Assembly: GCA_025174535.1 (NCBI GenBank)
Contig: JALBUN010000007.1
Span: 186,001 to 250,000, forward strand
Reading direction: 5' to 3'
Length of the DNA stretch: 64,000 nt
Source: Cantharellus purpuraceus
Taxonomy: Eukaryota > Basidiomycota > Agaricomycetes > Cantharellales > Hydnaceae
In this document: positions 34,451 to 45,507 of the stretch, in pieces
Numbering within the stretch: position 1 is the first letter of the stretch
Layout: every line of letters starts with the position of its first letter
The notes under the pieces: model-generated
The model's input: the letters and a program-made list of their open reading frames with translations, nothing else
Databases searched by the model: none
What the model was told of the DNA's origin: nothing
Program-made: the position numbers and the translations under genes

Positions 34451-36019
34451 ATGCAGTCTACCTGCGTATTGTTCTGGATATGTCTCGCTGCGGCAGTCAT
34501 TGAAGTAACATACGCTCAAAGCATACATGTGGTGAGGAGAATTGATGTTTCCCCGTAATTGTCGATTCAAAGATTCATGCTAATCCATTGTTCTGGGACA
34601 GGTCAAGGTTGGAAATACTGGCTCATTCTATGACCCACAGGTTACTACTGCCAGGAACGGTGATATGGTATCTTTCCAATGGACTGGCATGTGAGAATTT
34701 CAATCAATGCAAGGCGTACTTGTTGATCGTAAATATTTTCCAAAGGTTTCATTCTGTGACTCAAAGCTCGTTCGAAAATCCTTGTACACCACTGCCTGGT
34801 GGTTTCGACAGTGGTGTCACTGGAAATCCCCAACAGATGCTGATCCTCCCAGAATGGAATCTGACAATAACCGATGATACCCAACGTATATTATTCTTTC
34901 TCATTTTTTTGTATCGCTTAAGAAGTTGACTGGCTCCTATGCAGCTATTTACTTCTTTTGCAAGGTCACTATCCCAGTACCACATTGCACAAGCGGCATG
35001 GTTGGGTGAGACACATCAAGTGCCTTCAGTGCAATGCCTAACTACATTATTTACAAGCGCAATCAATGCACAGTTGACGGGTGTCAACAACAGCTTCAGT
35101 AATTTCTCTCAGAATGCAAAGGCACTTACAAATATTCCGACGGTAAAGACGCGCTGATTTATGAAAATTTGGTTTATTGACTGCGACCTAAATATAGCTC
35201 CCAGTGGCGTCACCCGTCCTAACTGGAGTGGGTGCCGTGGCCACAGCCATCCCCATTGCAGTGAACAATGTGTCTAGCGTGACTTCCAATTCGTCTTCCT
35301 CCACCTCCACCTCGTCCACCTCGTCTGCTCCCACAAATACGTCCACTCTAGCACCTGCTCCAACATCACAAGCTGCTTCAAGTTCCGGTGGCTTGTCATC
35401 AGGTGTAAAAGGCGGTATCGCCGGTGGGACTGTCGGGGGGTTACTACTAGTGGCGCTTCTAGTCCTCCTGCTCATATCCTACAACAGGGGAAGACGATAT
35501 AGGAAGCAAGCCCAAGCCAGCAAAATCCTACGCTCCCAAGACATGTCCCATGTCGATGGACAGGACCTCATTTATATATCTCCTGAAGATCCGCATCCTG
35601 TAGTTACACACGCACCCCAGAGGCACCTGCGCTCCCAAGGCTCACTCTCCGTCGCCGATTCCATGGAGCGAGAGAGCAGTGGTCCAAGCATTAACCTCAA
35701 GGAGCTCGCAGTGGAAATAGCAAAAAATATACGACAGGAGATAGGTGTACAGGATCGTACTGAACAAAGTGTCTTAGCTTCCGTTCCTGAGCAAGCAATT
35801 ATGAATGCAGTTACGAGATCAGACTCTACACGATTCGGAGGTGGGGACACTGTGCAACGCGCAGAATCTGGGCGAGCAGAATCTGCACGATCGACGGAGG
35901 CATCACGGGGGACAGAGTCCACACGGAGTGGGCGCCAACTCCCTATACCACCGCAGAAGCGAGCCGATGTATATTCGGTGGACACTCTACCTGAATACGT
36001 GCCTGGACAACCTCGATGA
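34451..36019 (+). CDS. Membrane-anchored extracellular cupredoxin with cytosolic tail
   Basis: The start at 34451 gives a signal peptide (MQSTCVLFWICLAAAVIEVT, cut near TYAQ). Exons then spell a plastocyanin-like domain: VGNTGSFYDPQVTTARNGD, MVSFQWTGM-HSVTQSSFENP, GGFDSG and PIYFFCKVTIPVPHCTSGMV. The expected type-1 copper ligands are visible: His in HSVTQ, Cys in FFCKV, His in VPHC and Met in SGMV. One acceptor near 35069 (ACAAG) is needed to read GAINAQLTGVNNS in frame. A Ser/Thr-rich stalk follows, then GGIAGGTVGGLLLVALLVLL (transmembrane) and RGRRYRKQ (stop-transfer). About 160 cytosolic residues end in DTLPEYVPGQPR. Many fungi have GPI-anchored cupredoxins, whereas this one has a long cytosolic tail with SGRAESARS-like repeats. 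Inference: it could couple extracellular metal or redox state to the cell interior. Confidence 0.85.
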
Positions 36020-36449
36020 GCCTGGCATCGAGCATCCTAATTCTCTTTTTCACTTTCTGGTCAGCGAGTCGTGATAATTTAATCCTGTGTCAACGAATTT
36101 CATGCTGCTGCTAACGCTGTTGAAGCTAGAGACCGAAGTAATCAAATAGCCCCAAATACATGTTAACTCATACTTAAAGCAAAACAGGTTATTATAGCAG
36201 TCGGGCATGAGCAATTTTTACATGATGACCATCTATAATTAGAAAGACAATTGTAAGGTGGTCCATACTTTCCATAGTACTACATATATGGAGACGGGGA
36301 GATAAGCTGCAGAATCCCTTGCCGTCGCAGCCATCACTCTTTGACGACTGTTGTAGCAGACCGCAAGCGCGGAGCTAAATCACGTGATCACTCCAACCGC
36401 AAACGAAGGGCAGCCTCTGCTCTGGAGTCTTGCTATTCCTAAATCGTAA
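36020..36449. other. Short intergenic region
   Basis: 430 bp between two + strand genes. It should hold the 3' end of the cupredoxin transcript and the promoter of the importin. ATCACGTGATCA, an E-box-containing palindrome, lies at about 36379-36390, roughly 65 bp upstream of the start codon. Confidence 0.45.
36379..36390. promoter_or_regulatory. CACGTG-centred palindrome in importin promoter
   Basis: A near-perfect palindrome around CACGTG, the core bound by bHLH factors such as Cbf1/Pho4 types in fungi. Its position about 65 bp before the importin start codon is typical for a promoter element. This is a motif match only. Confidence 0.35.
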
Positions 36450-39400
36450 ATGGCCGTTCCTGCTTTCGTCCCCGTCCTCCTTCCAGCCGATATTCAGCAT
36501 GCTATCAGGGTGTGTAATACATTTGCCTGTTCTTTCATTGTTACCAGCGTCAAATGATTTACTTGCCATAGCTAATTACAGAGTCTTTTGCCGCTCAAGT
36601 CCCTCCAGAAGATCAACGTCGATTTCAATGGGATCTCTTCGAAGTTCAGAAAAGGTTTGAAGCATGGGCTTTGGTTGCTCCCTTGCTGGACCACCCCGAT
36701 CAGAACGTCCAGTTCTTCGGAGCCCACACGGCGCAGTTGAAGATAGTGAGGGACTGGTAAGTGATGTATCATTAGTATGGTTATTCTTCTTAGGGTGTCT
36801 CGTGATTTATAGGGATTCGTTCCCTAAGGAACACGCTGTCGCGCTCAAAGATATGCTGATGGAGTTGACGGGCAAGGCGATTGCCAATGGCAGGAGCAAA
36901 GTGATACTGCGAAAGCTATACGTAGCAGTCAGTGTGTATACAATTGTGACATCGTGGGTCGCATGTTAAACGTTCTATAGCTTTCCCAGCTCGCCCTGAA
37001 ACTGCACCCGACCCGACCCTCCCAATGGCCAGAATGGATGCTTGCAACGGTGACGTACTTTTCCGGTCATGGTGCATCCCCTGAACAGCTTTTGGAATTT
37101 CTTGCCATTGTGCCGGAGGAAATTCGTACATCTGATCTTATCAATACGACCAAGTGCGTTCGAGTTCGCCCTCTTTGGAGGGTCTGCTTCATCATGTCGC
37201 AACTCGTAGAATGTCGATGAATCAGAGTCTTTTGGATGCAGTGCCGCTAGTCATGCAAGCCATTACGAATTCTGCTAATGCTCAACGTCCACCTAATGAG
37301 GTGCAATCCGCCTTGACGTGTTTGGAGAAATGGATTGCGTGGGGTTTGCCTGCCAAGTTCGTTCAACGGTTCATCATTCCGGTTGTTTCTCTAACGTGTC
37401 TCCCTACAAAGCGATTTGACCCCACTTATCCCTATGTTGATCTCGTTGCTCTCCTACGAGTCCTCATTCGTCCCTGTGTCCGATGCTCTCCAAGAGATTC
37501 TGACAGCATCCTCGCTATCGGATGGATCAGGAACAAAAGTATTAACAGAGCCACTGGTTGAATTTATGTCCACACATGGTAGAGCAATCTACGAGCGAAG
37601 TCTCTCGCGTGAGTATCCTTTTGGCCTCTAATTTCTTGCGAATACTCATACTGGAACCAGAGGGCTTCATCGACGAGATCTCGCATTCATGTTGCAAGCT
37701 TCTTTGCGCTCTTGGTGACCACAGCACCTTGCACTTCGCCGCTACTATCCCATCAACACCCACAAAAGGTTTCCTTCAGCTCATGTTGGGATACACTGGT
37801 CTTCCGGGATACTTTGGTGTCGATGAAGACGAAAGTGAGCTGTGCCTGGCGTTTTGGTATCTTCTGCAGGAGGCATTATGGAGTGTCGACTTTGTGAGTG
37901 ACCGCGAGCCCGGCCAGGAGAGCGAAGGTTGGGAAAGGAACGAGGAGGTGCAATGGGAGGTTGCATATACTGTTTATGAGGAGTTGGTGGATATTTTTCG
38001 GCGGAAGGTCACGTGGCCGAGGAAAGAGGAACTAACTCAGTGGTCGAAAGGTCAGTGATTATGGTCGTGATTATCATAAATTTCTCTCACCATGTCATGC
38101 GGTAGACCAAGTAGATAAGTTCTCCCAGTAAGTCGGCTCTTTTACTATGTGAAGTTCTCTCGTGAGTGTCTCCACACAGGTATCGAAGAGATGTCGGGGA
38201 CACTCTGGTCAATGCCTACTACGTTCTACGCAATCACATGCTGGAGGATTTGGTTACGTACGTAGTAGAAGCATTATCTTCAGGTCAACCACATGAACGA
38301 GGTTGGGAGGTACGTGGTGTAACTTGTCAGTCCGTGCCGGCTCATCACGGGATCTTATACAGGATGTCGAAGGCGCTTTGCATTGCATCATGTGCACGCA
38401 GGAAGCAGTTCCAGTTGAAGAAAACCCTCAATTATCGAGATTGTGCTCACCTGATGTGCTTGGAAAACTGCCTTCATCTGGCTCAGATCGTGTCGGACGA
38501 ACGATGCTTCAACTCATCGGTATTTCTTTTGTTTCTAGTTTCGAGATGTGTGACTAAGCGCCGATATGTAGGAGCGTATGCCACCTGGTTCACAACAGAA
38601 GACCCATCACTGTTAATAGGTGTTGTTTCGTACGTTGTGACGGCTCTGAGCGAACCCTCGCTGTGCTTTCCCGCTGCCAATGCTCTCAAGGAGCTGTGCG
38701 ACGCCAATCGAATCGCGTTGGCGCCGCATATCAGCGCATTTGGATCCCTTCATGCTAGTATCACTTCTATTCCTGTGAGACTCAACTGATATTGAAAGTT
38801 GATACTCATTGACGCCCAAATTCAGGAGATGGAGAAGAGCAAGGTTCTTCAGTCGATAGCCAGTGTGATCCAGGCTATTCCTCCCGAGGAGGCGATTTTG
38901 CCAGTCGAGGTAGAGCGTCCGCGTTGCGTTGAAGCCACAGCCGATACTTACTGACACGCAGGCAATTGTGACTCCTGTCGTAGCCAAGCTAGCTGAGGCG
39001 ATCTCGTTGGCAGGACAAGTTAGTGACTATAAACTCTAGATGGCTAGCTGACGTTGTGGTGACCCACATTTAGTTGCCTGAAGACGCTCGGAATTTATGC
39101 ATTCAGCAACTGCACGCTCTTACCGGTTGCGCACGTGGACTCACCAGCACATCAGAGCCATTGTATGTGCTTGAGGAGTCTGACACGAGTCAGGTCGAGC
39201 TGGATAGAATCAATGCAGTGAGAGAGGATCCCCGAATGGTTAAACTTCGTGCAGATATAGTGACGGGACTGAGACGAGTAATGGATCTGTGGTCGACTGA
39301 TGCAGAGACAGCGGATGTAAGTGATCATCCAGCATGTCACAGCTGAGCTTTACTCATGGTTCCACAGGCGCTAAGCGATTTTTTCAAAGCGATTACATGC

Positions 39401-40496
39401 CTACCGGTTGATGTCACCCTGATTTCACTGCCTCCTGGATCTCTACTGGAACTCACGTGTACAGCTGCCCAACGGCAGCTGAATGGTGTGTGGCTATCGT
39501 TGGCTGGGATATTGTTTGCGCAATTGGATCCGCCATCGTTCACCACGCTTAGCTTGGGACCTAACCCCGAAGCGCAGAATCTGGTTCTTACGGCTTTGCC
39601 AGCTTTACTTGAGCCTAGCTTTCGGGTGCTGAGTAGCACGCAAGCCATGGAAAGTGTACGTGAGAGCCAATGAAGTTGGAATCCGATGTTTCTTGTGTCC
39701 GCGTGCTGATTTTTGTTCTTGAATAGAACCCGGATATTGCGCAAGCGTTTTTCTCTTGCATGGAAAAGGTATAGTTGTCACTATCTAGGAAGACTCGTGT
39801 GAGACTCAAATCTGGCAACAGGTTATGCACCACTTCACTCGCGTACTTTATCAGCTCCCGGAGGTTGCTTTCACCACTCTGATGCGAACGGCCATAGGCG
39901 CCTTTGCGGTTCAAGAGCGATATGCACTCGTGGCCGCATGCTCGTTCTTAGTGAGTGTCCAGTTTCGTTTCGTCACGTGTGGTTTTGTGTTGATGACGAA
40001 ATAGACTAGCCTCATCAAAAGTACGCTGGCGGACGGCGGTCTTGCGGAGGAGGCAAATAGCTTGATGAATCTGCATGGCAAAGCCATCCTACACGCCCTA
40101 CTCGCGGGTATTGCTGGCATTGCACCACGATCTGCGTTACCCAATCTGATAGAGCTTCTTGCATTGATTGCTCTAAAGCGTACACGAGAGTGTCGAGAAT
40201 GGATGAGGGAGATATTATTTTCTGTGCGCCTGTGTTACCATTCTTCAATGTGGTGTTGACCGTCTTCTAGGACTACTTTATTCAATGTCAAGCATCGTCG
40301 GAAGCCAAGGATACGTTTTTCAAGTCGGTTACTAGGTTCGTATTGAACACTTCGTACATTAGTCAACCTTCATTCACTTTGGGAAAAAAAAAGTGCTCGC
40401 TCTACCAAAAGGATCCGTGATGCCTCGAATCAGTTTGCTTTGATTGCCAGAGGATTAGAAGGCTCGAGTTTCGGATACGCGACTGTCACCATGTAG
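36450..40496 (+). CDS. Importin-beta karyopherin, importin-13/Kap122 class
   Basis: A HEAT-repeat receptor that carries cargo through nuclear pores in a Ran-GTP dependent way. Exon 1 starts at 36450 (MAVPAFVPVLLPADIQHAI). After a first intron ending near 36580, SFAAQVPPEDQRRFQWDLFE continues with FEAWALVAPLLDHPDQNVQ and FFGAHTAQLKI, the region typical of importin-13/transportin-3. Then come SKVILRKLYVALSQLALKLH, WPEWMLATVTYF and FLAIVPEEIRTSDL. Many short exons follow in one direction, including LTCLEKWIAWGLPAKF (37317) and FLQLMLGYTGLPGYFG (37770). The C-terminus MREILFS, DYFIQCQASSEAKDTFFKSV, then FALIARGLEGSSFGYATVTM-stop is characteristic. Most of the expected length (near 1000 residues) is covered, so the gene looks intact, but exact splice sites of the small middle exons (38100-39800) were not all resolved. 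Which of the two sister families it belongs to is inferred. Confidence 0.87.
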
Positions 40497-41817
40497 TTTA
40501 TATAGAAAGATGTATTTTCTTGGGCGACGTGGCAGATATGTGATGTTTCAAATGCCGGATACTTGAGGCGAGTTTCCCTTGACGTTATCGTAGACTGGGC
40601 GACTTTGGTGATGACGAAGATCTTGCTGCAAAAGCGTAATGGGACGTGGGTTTTGGTGTCGGAGATAGCCGTAGGTGAACATGAAGCAATCGCAAGTTTT
40701 GTGCTGGATAACTTGGATATAATTTGTTGGACTAGCAGTGATATTGTGCTTGCATCCGTTCTGAATTCAAGGAATAGAGGTGTCGTCAGACACAGCGCCA
40801 ACGGCTAGCTACGTAGCGATGCATAGCAGGTGGTGTTGCAGCCGGTTCCGGCTAAGCCGAGAGCCGAGCCACTTTTAAGCCGATTTTTCGAGCCGGCCGG
40901 TTACCAAGCCAAGCCGTTAGAAACATTAGAGTGAATCACCAGTGTGTTGGCATTGAGAGATAGTTGAAAATTTATAGTTGCATTTTTAAACTAGTTCAGA
41001 CTTTAGCTTGTGCTGGAGGGTCAGGCTGATCAAAATCTCAAGCCTAGTGTTGTCGTCGGGAAGCCGAATGCCGAGTCAAGCCATTTGTTGGAGCCGGCTT
41101 GAGAGTTCTGACCAGCTTGACCGTCTAGCAAAAGGCTAGGTGGGCATTATACCTCTGTACTAGTAAAAATATAAAGTATATTCTCTCAATGCCAGCATTC
41201 GCCTCAATTTTTCCAACGGCTCGGCTTGCAAGCATAAGACGGCTGGAACGGCTTCGTACTGCGCAAAGAGCCAAAACCAAGCTGCGGCAATACTACCTGA
41301 GTCATAGTAGCAGGGTGTTATTTCACCACGAGGCAGACCAGGACAAGATTAGCCTCAGTGATGTCACTATAGGGGTTGTCTGCCAGTGGAGCGACCGACG
41401 AACGCGTTGAAGAGGTGGTCACCATGCTTATTGAAATAGACGAGGGACGAAATTGCCCAAGACGATTAAAGGCGACCTGCTTGTGAGGTACAGATGATAT
41501 GGCGATTGGCGTGTGAAAGCCCCTGCCACGGCTGGGGCATAGCCGCTAGATCAAAGGCTGTATCTACCGGCATCATATTATACTGGCGGCTGTCTGTTGT
41601 TATATTTCTATCTCTCTCGTCCCTTTCGCATTGCTTGCAAGCAACTCACCCTTCTTTTGCTTAATCCGCCTTTTCCATACAAAGCAGGGATATAATCTCC
41701 GCTTGAAACCGCCACGTGCCGGCCGCCGAGTGCTGTCAGCCAGTGGTTATCCAATCTCCATCAACCTCTTCTCGCTGCAAGAACCGCATACCCACCATAT
41801 ACCCTCAGTTCTCTGAG
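40497..41817. other. Intergenic region with degenerate GCCG repeats
   Basis: Begins with the 3' end of the importin gene. 40430-40808 is open on both strands, without recognisable products. 40838-41110 is studded with AAGCCGA/GAGCCG/CCGAGCC motifs, including the palindrome CCGGCCGG near 40896. The final 200 bp, with a C/T-rich patch around 41608-41640, should be the promoter of the GPI protein. Confidence 0.45.
40838..41110. repeat. Degenerate GCCG-rich repeat island
   Basis: At least ten copies of short related words (AAGCCG, GAGCCG, CCGAGCC, GAGCCGGC) occur in two groups, 40838-40920 and 41060-41110, on an otherwise AT-rich background. There is no regular period. It may be a decayed simple repeat or the edge of an old mobile element. 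Confidence 0.5.
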
Positions 41818-42502
41818 ATGCGACTTCATCGTCTTGTTCTGGGGCTTGTTGTCCTCTTTGCTCCCACCCTGGTTCTCTCCAACCCTTGTGCGTAATTTTA
41901 TCACATCAATTGTGACCTAATACCAATGCGCAGGCTGCAGCGTATTTTATCATCAATCAACCGACCAAGGGTGCGCAGTGGGTGAATGGCCAAACTAACT
42001 ACGCAACATGGACACAAGGTCTAGGGCAGGGAATCAGTGCTTTTGATGTAGAACTAGCACGGCTCAGCTCAGACGGTTTACTATTCGTGGCTCGGAATGG
42101 TGAGCCCTGTCTGCAATGGCCGCCTTTACACATCACATTGAACTTCCCTCAGTCCCCTCGAATGCACCCGCTCTGCCAGTAACACTCACAGACGTAGTCC
42201 CTGGAGATGACTACTTTCTCCTATTTATCAACTCTACTCATGGAGTCATGTATTCAATGTCCCCGCGTTTCTCCATCCTGTCCGCTGGTCAGACCCCCAC
42301 CAACTCCTCGTCAACCAAACAGCCTCCATTAAAGAAGGGGCAGCAGCTACTCGCAACCGTGTCCGTAAGCGGCGCTCCTAATCCAACGAGCACTTTTGCG
42401 TACACATTCGCACCGACTTCTGGTGCACGACAGGCGTGGACGGCGTACGGAGTTGGTGCTGCGCTTGTTGGGGTTCTAGCCAGCCTTTGGACAATATGGT
42501 AG
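41818..42502 (+). CDS. Kre9/Knh1-like secreted GPI-type protein
   Basis: A fungal wall or membrane protein. The start at 41818 gives a signal peptide (MRLHRLVLGLVVLFAPTLVL, cut near LSN). After a short intron, YFIINQPTKGAQWVNGQTNY and ATWTQGLGQGISAFDVELAR match the N-terminal beta-sandwich of the Kre9/Knh1 type (Ser-Thr-rich GPI-anchored protein family). A second intron separates LFVARN from the last exon, which reads LPVTLTDVVPGDDYFLLFIN, then STHGVMYSMSPRFSI. Next come a Ser/Thr-rich stretch and a terminal hydrophobic helix (GVGAALVGVLASLWTIW) ending the protein, which fits a GPI-attachment signal. The mature protein is about 170 residues. Kre9-family proteins act in beta-1,6-glucan assembly, but many basidiomycete members have no tested role. 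Confidence 0.82.
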
Positions 42503-43642
42503 TCACTGTGGGGCACACGAGTGATATGTAGGGTTATGTTTTGCTTGATTTTGTCGGAGGCATACCGCCGGATCGCGGTTCACGGACGTTAATAATGCCC
42601 GAAGAGTAATGTATTAGAAGCGCGGACGTTCTCTGCTACCACCAGTAATACTAGCTACACTCGTTTATGTGCTTCTATCGCATCTTTTATCTGACGCATA
42701 CTGATGTTGTCAGATGTGAGACTTCGTTGTCTGCCGTCGGTCGCGTGAAGCATAGCAACGAAAGATGGCATCATTTTTAAAACAATGGGCCACAGCTGGT
42801 GAATCACACGCGAAGCATAGGAGTCCAATGACACAGTTGTTAGATACCAGCTAGTTCTACACCTGCGAGAAGAGGCACCCCCAGTAACTTGACTTCTGGC
42901 TGCAGTTGACAGACCTTTGGTGATTTCGACTGCTTGCCAAGCAACGTCGGGAAGACCATCCGAAAGAATGAAAGGATGTAATCATAGACACTATTCCTAG
43001 ACATCAGTTATTTCTCTTCATGCGAGTAGACAGACAGCTGAAGAATTTGACTTCTGCAGCTGACTCGGACCGACCTTCTTTGATGATATCCATCCGCTGG
43101 CCGATACCACTTCGAGGCCATATTATTTGTACTGCTTGATGAGCTTATACTTCGGGTAGAGACCTTCTCGGAATGAGAGAAGCGGAATAACTTGTTGTTA
43201 TATTCCCCCACTAATAGGTTCTCATTCTCTGGCCGGTCACCAGACAGCGAAAGCAAGGCGATGGCAGACTGTTTCCAGGGAGAACGGCCGAAGTCTTTCT
43301 TTGCAGATACACAGCCAGAATGCTTGACTTCGAGTCGCCGACAGACTGCTTTTATGTCTATGGCATGCAAAATCGTAATGCCTACGCCAGTTGAAGGTTT
43401 AAGTTCGAGTCAGCTTGCTCAACTCACTAGCGCATATCATTTCAGGACAGACAGATCAAGAGCATCCCCTTCAAGAAGCTCGCTGAGCTCTGTTTCTCTT
43501 CCACCTCTAGTCAGGCAGGAAATTAGCTGTTAAGAACATGCAGCGTAAGGGCAACATTTTCAAGGCCCGCACACTGTGACAGTGACAGCGTTACACATTA
43601 CTAACCTCATATCATTGGCGGAAAGGCTCGAGAAAAGTGGAG
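42503..43642. other. Intergenic region between GPI protein and QCR6
   Basis: No gene recognised. Opposed open frames at 43008-43370 (-) and 43192-43533 (+) cover the same DNA, and neither reads like a known protein or shows clear splice partners. The words CAGACAG, ACTTCTGCAG and CTTGACTTC recur loosely between 42880 and 43450, without a defined period. The last 100 bp should be the QCR6 promoter. Confidence 0.4.
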
Positions 43643-44376
43643 ATGCTGTCCACATTGTTAGGCTCGTTCACCATCCATGCAGATGCGCCTGCGGAAAACG
43701 CGAAGGATGTAGACAAAGGCGCAGATGGGTCCAAGGAGGTGGCAGAGACTGAGAATGCCGAGGCGGAAGAGGAAGCGGAGGAACCTGAGGATGTGAGTAG
43801 TTTGGTTTTTGGCTCAGAGGTTGTGCTTTTGAGGTTGTCTCTCTTTCATCGTTGTTTTCTTGTGTTTTCCCTGTTTCCGCTCGAAGCATGGGATAGTTGA
43901 ATACTAACAAATGCTCCCTCGCAGGCTCATCCTACCTTGCGTGAAGAATGTGCAGAGTCAGCCAAGTGCATTGGGTTCAAGAAGCACTTTGAGCATTGTC
44001 AAGAGAAGGTTCATGCTGGGGAGGGGTTCAAGGGTGAGGATTGCGTTGAGGAAATGTGAGTTGTCTGACTCTTTAATCCTGCGTTGAGTCTTAATCTAAA
44101 TGTTCATGAAGGTGTATGTCATGATTTCAATTTCTAATGGCGCCGTTACTGAGAAGTTGTTTTTTCCGGCTTTCTCTGAACTAATGAATAGTCCAGTGTG
44201 TACCACTATTAGTTGGCTTATAGCTAATGACATGGCTAACTTTACTTGCACCGCACCTTCCACAGTATGATGCATTGCGCTGATGTAGGCCGTTTTTCCC
44301 ATTTCTAGCACTAACCAGCATGCTAATTTTCATACAGCAATGTGTGGCGCCAACACTGTTCTCTAAACTTCGTTGA
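43643..44376 (+). CDS. QCR6: Cytochrome bc1 complex hinge protein (Qcr6/UQCRH)
   Basis: An acidic subunit of mitochondrial complex III that helps dock cytochrome c. Exons: 43643-43792, 43925-44055, 44266-44284 and 44338-44376. The start MLSTLLGSFTIHADAPAE is followed by a strongly acidic run (ETENAEAEEEAEEPED). The core TLREECAESAKCIGFKKHF, then EHCQEKVHAGEGFKGEDCVE holds the conserved cysteines. The end IMMHCADQCVAPTLFSKLR-stop is reached only if a 19-nt microexon is used. Phases at all junctions agree (phase 0, 2, 0). At about 112 residues the length is normal for the family. The intron before the microexon is 210 nt, long for this window. Confidence 0.93.
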
Positions 44377-45507
44377 GTTGGAGGGTTCGCCGGAACGCAT
44401 ACCCTGACTAGCACAGATAGAAGTAAGTATACTGCTGCCATTTGATTTAACGTCTCTATCATGTGTTAACATTCATCTCTATTTTCCCCAGGTAGATTAT
44501 TAGTGTTTTGAGCTAGAGAACAGACCCCAAGAAGTCGTTTGCATAAGTATCTAAACCCTCTCTCGCCCAAAGTCCCCCGTCGTTCAGGCGTGAAAGTGGG
44601 CCGTCATATCCATGAAACAGTGCTTACACCACTGTCATTACGTCGATGCTGGGAAACTCACCTCGCAATATTCATTTGCGCTCAAACATTGCCATATCGT
44701 TGCCTCATTTTCCTTTGTATTCCATATTGATGGTTTGACTGCCTATCTAGCAACGGTGTAGTGACAAGGAAGAGCAGGGACCTTCCTATTCCCCACCTAC
44801 GCTGCGTGTGGGACAGGGATTCATCTTAGCCGTCTCGATTTGCTCTAGCTTTCAACAGCCACCACCCTATGCCGATCCCAGAACAGGCCGCGAACACGTG
44901 CGATTGAAAGACTGGACGAGGAGTAAATCAATGAATGAGCCATACCGAGTTCTCTGGATCCGAATTAAGCCTGATTCAGATGTGCATCAGTACCGTATAT
45001 TGAAAGAACTTGATTTCACCTAAATGAAAGTCAATAGTCGAAGTTCTTTTCATTCTGGTGAGGGAGAGGAATTGGTCACGCTAAAATGACACTTTGATGG
45101 AGAAACGAATTTCTGATATGAATAGACCCCGACTCTGGTCCGGAATAGATGTGCTCTGATGATTTCAGAGCAGGGACCGCTAGATCGTTTGGAATTAAGA
45201 CGCAAATATCCGTAAGCGTTTACAAAGCTGCAAGGAAAGTCTTTCCTCAATGACAAATGATTTGCTTAGAGAGTTCGTGACAAGTACTTCAGGCTGTTAC
45301 CAGGCTCTGGACATCATTATGGAACTTAAAAAAGTCGAAGTAGAGGAGTCACACATCACACAATTTCTGACCAGAATAGTATATTATGTGGGGAAGAAAA
45401 CTCGGACATACATGATGGACTGTTTACCCTAAATCAGAGCTGGTATCTGCACAAAGAATGATTGCCCACGTTGGTTACAATGTGCTAAACAACCTGTAGA
45501 TTTGCCT
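44377..45507. other. Intergenic region (convergent 3' ends)
   Basis: QCR6 and the peptidase converge here. Frames at 44808-45023 (ending NEPYRVLWIRIKPDSDVHQY plus a few residues) and 45250-45432 are open and somewhat protein-like, but they have no clear start, partner exons or family. They are not called as genes. Confidence 0.4.

Noticed and set aside
40430..40808. Opposed open frames on both strands after the importin gene
   Set aside because: Neither has a family, a splice partner or a convincing start, and one overlaps the importin 3' end.
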